Source of the DNA: Brevipalpus yothersi
Lineage: Eukaryota > Arthropoda > Arachnida > Trombidiformes > Tenuipalpidae
Reading direction: 5' to 3'
Assembly: GCA_003956705.1 (NCBI GenBank)
Contig: QZCP01000075.1
Location: 67,668-131,667, forward strand
Length of the DNA: 64,000 nucleotides
Shown: one piece after another, positions 57,230 to 64,000 of the stretch
How positions within the stretch are numbered: the first letter of the stretch is position 1
Layout: each line of letters begins with the position of its first letter
Made by a program: the position numbers and the translations under genes
Notes under the pieces: model-generated
Told to the model about the DNA's origin: nothing
Database searches by the model: none
Seen by the model: the letters and a program-made list of their open reading frames with translations, nothing else

Positions 57230-57765
57230 ACATTACAGAATGAATTGTTAAGATATCGAAAATCTTGATGTGAATAGTATCGAAGAAAGTCACCAAAAAA
57301 TAATACTTCAAACTTAGGACACTTTTGATAGCAATATTATAGAAATAATTCGAACTAGTGTATGATGAATTTACTCCTCACAGATAACTATTCGCGATAA
57401 TTGATCATTAATGATGTCACTGGTCCAATATATATGGAATGTTAAGCTTTTCATTTTACTTCTTTCAAAAGGAGAAAATTTGCAACTCTGAATGGATGTA
57501 ACTCCATGAGAGTGTCCAATCTGTAAGCTGAATGAGGTGTTGAAACTAGATAATTAAAATTCAAAGTTTTCATTCACAAAATCTATCTACTCCATCATTC
57601 ATCTCGACTTCTTTTGAGACTTGTAAGCCCAGCATCACAATCATTTTTTTGCTCAGCATGTTTCTCTTCCCAATAGAAGGATGGACAAGGCTCTTCATGA
57701 TACTTGTGTGTATGAATGCGATGCACATGGATAAATGTACACTCAAAACATGCCTCTTACATCAC

Positions 57766-57801
<36 letters not shown>

Positions 57802-57954
57802 TATGATGGTGACGCAAGAGAAAAGGGAGATGAGCAAAAGAGAGTAGAGAGATGAGGATAAGTGGGTGATGATGATTTGTTCCTGATGTGAATTAAACTG
57901 TTTACCTGATGCGTGCAAACAGAGATATTATGAAGAGTGAGAGCAAGAAGAGCA

Positions 57955-57959
<5 letters not shown>

Positions 57960-58014
<55 letters not shown>
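57960..58014. repeat. (GA)n microsatellite
   Basis: Uninterrupted GA array of about 55 bases. Confidence 0.95.
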
Positions 58015-58018
<4 letters not shown>

Positions 58019-59107
58019 CAAAAATAGTGAAAACTTAGATAGATACATTGAAAATGTCCATTGATTCTGTTTATGTTACTTTTCAAAATATATTTATTCC
58101 TGTTCTCAGCTAGGAGGTCCAAAAATAGCGACATGATAATTTTGATCTCTTTCATGAGAGAGCGAGAGCATTTGAAGATGGAATGATGATGATCAACAAG
58201 CGATCTCATGTGGCAAATTTATTTGGAAGTTCTTCTCTCTCTCTCACTCACTTACTTACACTCTCACTCAGGCTCTGTATCCTAAGTTTTTTGGATAAAA
58301 AAGAAGTGTAGTTGGTGAAGATAAATTATACGCCAATTTTTACTCCGCCCAATGCCAGGTATGTATGGATGTCCTGTGGACTGGGCCTTCCAAAACGGCC
58401 TCAACACACACACATACTCATATATACACTGGATGGTCCATGGTCCATAGGACTGTGCATCCCGATTCAACAGTGTGACTGTAGTATTGGTGGCTGGCTT
58501 GCCTGCTTGCTTGCTGGCTGCCGTAAGCTAAAAGTGGACTCTCTTCTCTGTGGCCATACAGAGATAGCTCAGCAAGTGGTAGTCAGTTTCCATTAATTGA
58601 TGATGTATTCATTGAGTAAGATGAATGCTGTGAGTAAGGAAAATTCAGAACCATCTTAGAGTAAAAGGGAGAGAGAGAGCAAACTTAAGATGAGAATGGA
58701 ATTTGATGAGCGTAATCATCAATACATGTATATGTACATTAATGTGAATCTTTTACGAATGGTTGCTCCAAAAAAGTGTCTCTGCATATTTTGTAGAGGT
58801 TTTTAAAACATACCATTTATACCTGCTTATTCCTAGAATTCCATCTGAAAGTATATATCACTATGGCCATTTCATAAGATTTGCTTCTTCTTCTTCTTCC
58901 ACCAATAATCAACTTCAATTCATAGAGTTCTTGAATTGAGAAAAAAAAATTATCTTCATCATTCTCATCTCTATCCTATTCATCCATCATCTTTTTTTCT
59001 TCCCTCATCATGCCAACCATTCGAGATGCTCATTCAATATTCACATTAATGATAATTCACCGTGAACTTTACCCTAAGTAAAAGCCTAAAATCTGCATGT
59101 TCATCAG

Positions 59108-59142
<35 letters not shown>

Positions 59143-60144
59143 ATCCACAAAAGAAGGCCCAATTCTCCAATTCTTCAATTATTCACAATCACAATTCAGC
59201 AATTAATCAAAATATACATACACACACATACATATATATACCCACCGATTCATTGCCTAAAGAATAATGATAATAAAGAGAACTTAATCCACCACCCACT
59301 TACATCTTCCTTCGAATCGGTATAAATAGATAGATATGTGTGTGTGTATGTGTATACTATAGTCACCTTGAACATCTATCAAAAGCTTTTACATTATCAG
59401 AAAGTCTAAAAGTTCTATTTGAGATCAAAGCCTACAGAAACTTATTTTACTTTACAGAATTCAAACTTGTCATCAAGATTTCTTTTTATACTTCTCTATC
59501 TATACTCTTTCTCTTTCTCTTTCTCTTGCCATTCAATTCTTCTTTTACTACTCTATTTGATATGAATTCAGGACACAATAGGGAAGAAGAGATGGAAGGG
59601 AAAAATTTTTTATTCATGTAATATGATGAGATATAGATGTTGATGCAGATTCTAAACAACAAAATATGGCCTCTATAGAGAGCTCATCAATCTGACATCG
59701 ACAAATGTAATCCATTTTGGGGTTTCATGTAAGTATAGTGTGTGTCTGTGTATGTTGGGTTCTCTTTTTAACATTATAACAGAAACCGAATCGATATTAA
59801 TTTCTTGCTATAATATTGAATTGCTATTCTCTTTCTATTCTCTCTCTATCTTCTCTCCACCCTCATGTAGTCACTTTTACATGACATGAATGGCATGAGA
59901 ACGATTACGATCATCAAATAGAATCGAGAGAGAATATATAGATATATCTTGTATATTATATATGAAACTTTTCTCTTTCTCTCCTCCTCCCCCATCCACC
60001 CCACCAGTAAAACGGCTATCCAATAGAACACTGATTGTTTCCTCTTATTTTCCATCTTCCATCAGGAGGCCGAAAAAAAATTGCGGTTCCTGATGTATTA
60101 TCAGGTAGCGAGAGTTAAGCATGCTACTCCTTCTCAACATGCTT

Positions 60145-60188
<44 letters not shown>

Positions 60189-60201
60189 TAATCGCAATCA
60201 G

Positions 60202-60544
60202 TGTTCCATCAAGTATGCCCGTTATTTTGCTCAATCGTCCCGCTGATTGTGATCATGATTGGTTATATATCGTAATTCGCGATCAGCAAGCCATTCAGAC
60301 TTATACACAATTAGAATTGAAACAAAAACTGTGTTCCTCCTCCAATCCTGCTGCTAGTGTGGAGGCTGATGATCAGCATCCATCGGTGAAACGTGATCCG
60401 ATCTCTTGCCGAGCTTTCTTCATCTCTCTCTTTTACACACACAACAGTAACATCATGCACACACATGCACTCTCTGAATATGCTTCATGTCCAGGGAAAA
60501 GCAAATCACGAGTTAAATCAAGTTCCGATGATTTAGAAAAATAA
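60202..60544 (+). other. Candidate terminal coding exon, unknown product
   Basis: A (CT)n array at 60148-60182 is followed by ATCGCAATCAG, a possible acceptor, and then a 343-base open stretch ending in TAA at 60544. In the best frame it reads VPSSMPVILLNRPADCDHDW and LYIVIRDQQAIQTYTQLELK, with varied residues and mite-like codons. It later becomes Ser/Lys-rich (KSKSRVKSSSDDLEK). An ATG at 60215 could also make it a 109-codon ORF of its own. I recognise no domain. Against it: the second half includes a repeat-driven piece, and no upstream exon is known. Confidence 0.3.
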
Positions 60545-61295
60545 TGTCCATGAATGGAATCGGAAAAAGGAATGGGAGTGTGTCCATTCGAATGGCCAGA
60601 TCAGTTGGAGAGCGATCCTTCCATCATCCATTCGGCCCTACCACCCACTCACTTCATCTCATACTTCATTCTGACTATGACCGATAGTGGCTGGAATAAT
60701 ATGTGTGTGTCTGTATATATATTGACTAGAATATGGTGGGATAGTGAGCAAAATATTACTCTCTCACACACACTGTCTCTTCCTCTCTCTCATCCGGATG
60801 ATCATCATCATCCTCCTATTTTTGCCACTTTTCCTGGCTTTACAGCATCTTGCTCATCTTCATCCACACACTGATCATTTGCTACAGCATCCCTCTAGAT
60901 GGTGCTATTGTAACTCCAAGGATAAAGATGATGAAGATGAGGATGGTGAACATTGAATAGATGCAGCTACTAAATTGCACTTATGATTTTTGTATCCACT
61001 TTTTATCTCCATCGCCGAGCATATCTATCTATCTCGATCTTTCATCCTGATGCTGTTGATAATGATCATCAGAGTATTGGCTTTGATCATGCATTGCAGA
61101 AGTCATTCTCATCTTCCTCTACGATAAATGAATGATACAGACACACATTAGTGTGTGTGTGTGGTTCATCTGCAGAGGAAAGATGAGTGAGTGAGAGAAA
61201 AAGAGAGCGAAAAATCCAGAAGTGATGAGGCAAAAGTGGGAGGTTTACCCAATGGTCATCAAATTTGAAAAGAGATGACATAAATCTTTTGTCAG

Positions 61296-61332
<37 letters not shown>

Positions 61333-61507
61333 CACACACACGCTCACATTCACATTATTGACACGCTCAATACAGCCCACAATCGGATACAAAGTTTGGT
61401 GGAGAAACTTTTTCTTTTTCCATCTCATCAAATCTACTCTGGCCACTTTGAAGAAGATTCAGCCCCATCGGAAGTCCGAAAATCAATCACTCATCAGTCT
61501 TTCCTCC

Positions 61508-61545
<38 letters not shown>

Positions 61546-62906
61546 CCTCTTTGTCCCAGTGGCTGATCCTCACCAATGTCTCCAACAGACAGATAGTGCT
61601 TGCAGGGTACATCCTTGAGAAGCATCTCTGATTGCACATTTTCTCGGCTAGCTTCACATGAATCTAATAATTTGCACAGCAATTTTTCGGGTAAACAATT
61701 AGTCTTTTCTTATACTTTTGTTTGACAATCTCCTCTTCTGTCCTCCTCTCTCACACTGTGAATCACAATTGCTCATCCAAATCCTACCGCTTTAGGAACC
61801 TTTCCAACAGGTCCATATATATTTCAAGTCACCATCATTCCGGCCTTTGGTCATCAGGAGAAGAGAAATAACTCTTTTTCCACCTTTCCTCTTTCTAGGA
61901 TATATTCCCCTAGTATCACCATCTTGACCACCCATCAGCCGCGGCCGCCTCTTTGGGTGACTTGACCCACCCAGGTCAAGATGTGTGTCCAGCGTAACTT
62001 CTGAATGGACAGATTTGACCCTAATGTTCGCCTTGTGGCCATTTTTTCGGGGCTCATCTTCTTTCTTTCTTTCTCTCTCTCCCTCTTACTTCAAAATGTT
62101 CGAATAATAGTTCCAACCTTTTCGGCGGCATTTCTTCGGCCCTTACTTGCGCCCATGTCACCAAGACTTTTTGGCCCGTTTATCATGTAATGAGTAATGA
62201 TTCAACTTGTATTTTCACCCGATGTATTGATGGTGACCTCAGGTCTATAGAGAAAAATATGAGTATATTCTTCTCTTCACCCTGAGGCGTCCATATTTTT
62301 CTAGTCCCTTACATTCATCGATTCTCTCTCTCATGCAATGTTTGTCTACTGTGTGTTTGAAGTGGAATTTTTCTGCCTTTTCTATCCTTTTCTCTTCTTC
62401 TTCATGTTATTATTCCGGCTTTCTTTTCATGTGTCCATTTGAGAGTATGTCCACGAAGAAAACGTTCGACAATAATAATCATGATGGCTAACCTGAGTCT
62501 ATGGCCTGTCTGATCACCAAACGTATCTTCAGCACACTGAACACGCATTTTTCACAAATTTTTTTTTCTGTCCCCAATCTATTCCATGAGTCCCATCTTG
62601 GCACCAAAAAGGTGGATAGTCTTTGATAAATAAACTCTCCCCCCTCTCTCTCTTACTGTCCACTTGGGCAAAGGGCCATCTGAATAGCGACCCACAGATA
62701 GGCAAGCACGGAGGCCATGGAAAGAGGAGAGAAAGAAACGCTTCATGATGTATTCTCTCTCTCTCTTACTGCTCACTACGTTTTCATTCACAAACCATTC
62801 GAAAGTTTCTATATACACTGTGTGTGTGTGGAAACGCAATCACTTTGTAATAATTTATGATGATTTATCGGTAAATTCAATGGCTAACGGAAGAGTTGTT
62901 AGGCAA

Positions 62907-62908
<2 letters not shown>

Positions 62909-62964
<56 letters not shown>
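62909..62964. repeat. (GA)n microsatellite
   Basis: Uninterrupted GA array of about 56 bases; a second one of about 49 bases lies at 63203-63251. Confidence 0.95.
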
Positions 62965-62967
<3 letters not shown>

Positions 62968-63198
62968 GCAAAAATGAATACCGTCCCAGGACAGCAGTAG
63001 GGCCTGTAGATTGGGCGGCGGTGGTGATATACTCAAAATGCAATGTTGAATCAGCTAAACAGTATGAAGATTTAGTGAGAAAGATAATTTACTATCGTGT
63101 TGATAATTATCGTCAACATTCTGTGCTTCATGTAGGCATACTAGCAGGACACACACATACAGTCAACGGGATGGTAAACATAGAAGAAGAAAAAGAAA

Positions 63199-63254
<56 letters not shown>

Positions 63255-63909
63255 GAGATGGATGGAATGCAAAATCGACCACCAACAATGAAATGAGTGT
63301 AGATTTAAGACGTATGCCTGGATGGTGTGTGAAGAATAAATTTTCTCTCAAAATTTGGAAATCAAATAAAACAAAGCATATGTATGAATGAGCGCAAGGG
63401 TCCTTTGATTACCTGTGAAATTGAAAGTAGAGTACATAGAAGTCAATAGTAATTTGAAGTATGAATTATGAGAGCAATCCTTTCGTTCCTATGCCACTTC
63501 TGGTCAGTCGAAAAAACAATCAGTATAGTCACTACAGATGGTCCAAAATTTTGCCCCTCATTCAAACAAACAAGAAAATCTCGAAAAAATGATTCATTCA
63601 CTTATCATTCCAAGTGATCATTTTAATTCATTCATATCATAATGATAGAGGAAATGTGAATGAACATATCTCGTGTTGTCAGTCAATGAATTCGTTTTCA
63701 TGGTCTTAAATTGTTTGTTTTTTCACTCAAAAAGAGAAAGAAAGAGAAAGAAAACATCATCTTCATTCATTCATTCATTTCGATTTTGTTCACCCTCATG
63801 TTCACTGGCTACTCATGTGTATACGCGTATTTGGATGATAATTTGAGATGATGAGAAGAAGAGAAGAAAATTACTCTGATTTCAGTAGAAAAGATTTCCT
63901 TTTTTTCCT

Positions 63910-63940
63910 CTCTCTCTCTCTCTTTCTTTCTCTCTCTCTT

Positions 63941-64000
<60 letters not shown>
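63910..64000. repeat. (CT)n microsatellite running to the window edge
   Basis: CT array with a few CTTT interruptions in its first 40 bases, continuing past the end of the window. Confidence 0.95.

Larger units (their letters stand above)
57230..64000. other. Microsatellite-rich region with weak candidate exons
   Basis: About 6.8 kb after the protease cluster. GA/CT arrays occur at 57771-57799, 57960-58014, 59110-59140, 60148-60182, 61299-61327, 61511-61542, 62909-62964, 63203-63251 and from 63910 to the window end. Between them are patches of more complex sequence, notably 60202-60544 and 61550-62170. The window may end inside introns of a larger gene, but I cannot assemble one. Confidence 0.5.

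Noticed and set aside
62745..63296. 183-codon frame with Glu-Arg repeats
   Set aside because: Two GA arrays account for much of it; the piece between them has no recognised domain and no good start.
1..64000. CRISPR arrays, bacterial operons, insertion sequences or integrated virus
   Set aside because: No spaced direct repeats, no transposase, reverse transcriptase or capsid-like frames were seen; the repeats are simple dinucleotides.

Overview
The window is a nuclear genome segment from an arthropod. The best guess is an astigmatid (acariform) mite of the dust-mite, scab-mite or scabies-mite kind. The DNA is AT-rich, genes are short with few introns, codons end mostly in A or T, and intergenic DNA is full of long (GA)n/(CT)n microsatellites. 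The window also holds a tandem family of divergent S1 serine proteases, one with a destroyed catalytic serine; such pseudo-protease paralogues are well known from scabies mites. The species assignment is inference.

Layout. 0.3-4.9 kb: a five-exon secreted Asn/Gly-rich protein of unknown function. 6.1-7.2 kb: intronless glutamine synthetase. 8.4-9.2 kb (minus): SNAP-25. It is divergent from a small Ser/Gln-rich ORF (9.6-10.1 kb), which is followed 81 bp later by RPAP1 (10.2-13.6 kb). 14.2-17.8 kb: two S1 family genes, the first with Ser195 replaced by Trp, the second with a full triad but missing two classical disulfides. 18.2-19.0 kb (minus): a probable SPATA2/tamozhennic-like PUB protein. 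19-25 kb: microsatellite-rich DNA with no supported gene. 25.1-29.5 kb: a four-exon menorin/FAM151 homologue. 34.6-35.6 kb (minus): PIG-C of the GPI anchor pathway. 36.9 kb (minus): an orphan candidate exon. 38.7-40.4 kb: a KLF15-like zinc-finger factor. 40.9-42.0 kb (minus): a NIP45/Rad60-type protein with two SUMO-like domains. 42-51 kb: microsatellite-rich DNA with a 258-base assembly gap. 51.0-57.2 kb: four tandem S1 family genes in two duplicate pairs, the last broken by two nonsense codons. 57-64 kb: microsatellite-rich DNA with weak candidate exons.

Most genes are conserved single-copy housekeeping or neuronal genes with no functional link to one another. The lineage-specific element is the six-member S1 family, all on the plus strand and split into two subclusters about 33 kb apart. 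All six appear to share a phase-2 intron after the residue-220 region, an Arg before the catalytic His, and an extra cysteine pair. They differ in activation site, disulfides, catalytic residues and integrity. Exon joins were worked out by hand from splice consensus, reading phase and comparison between paralogues; no alignment or search was run.
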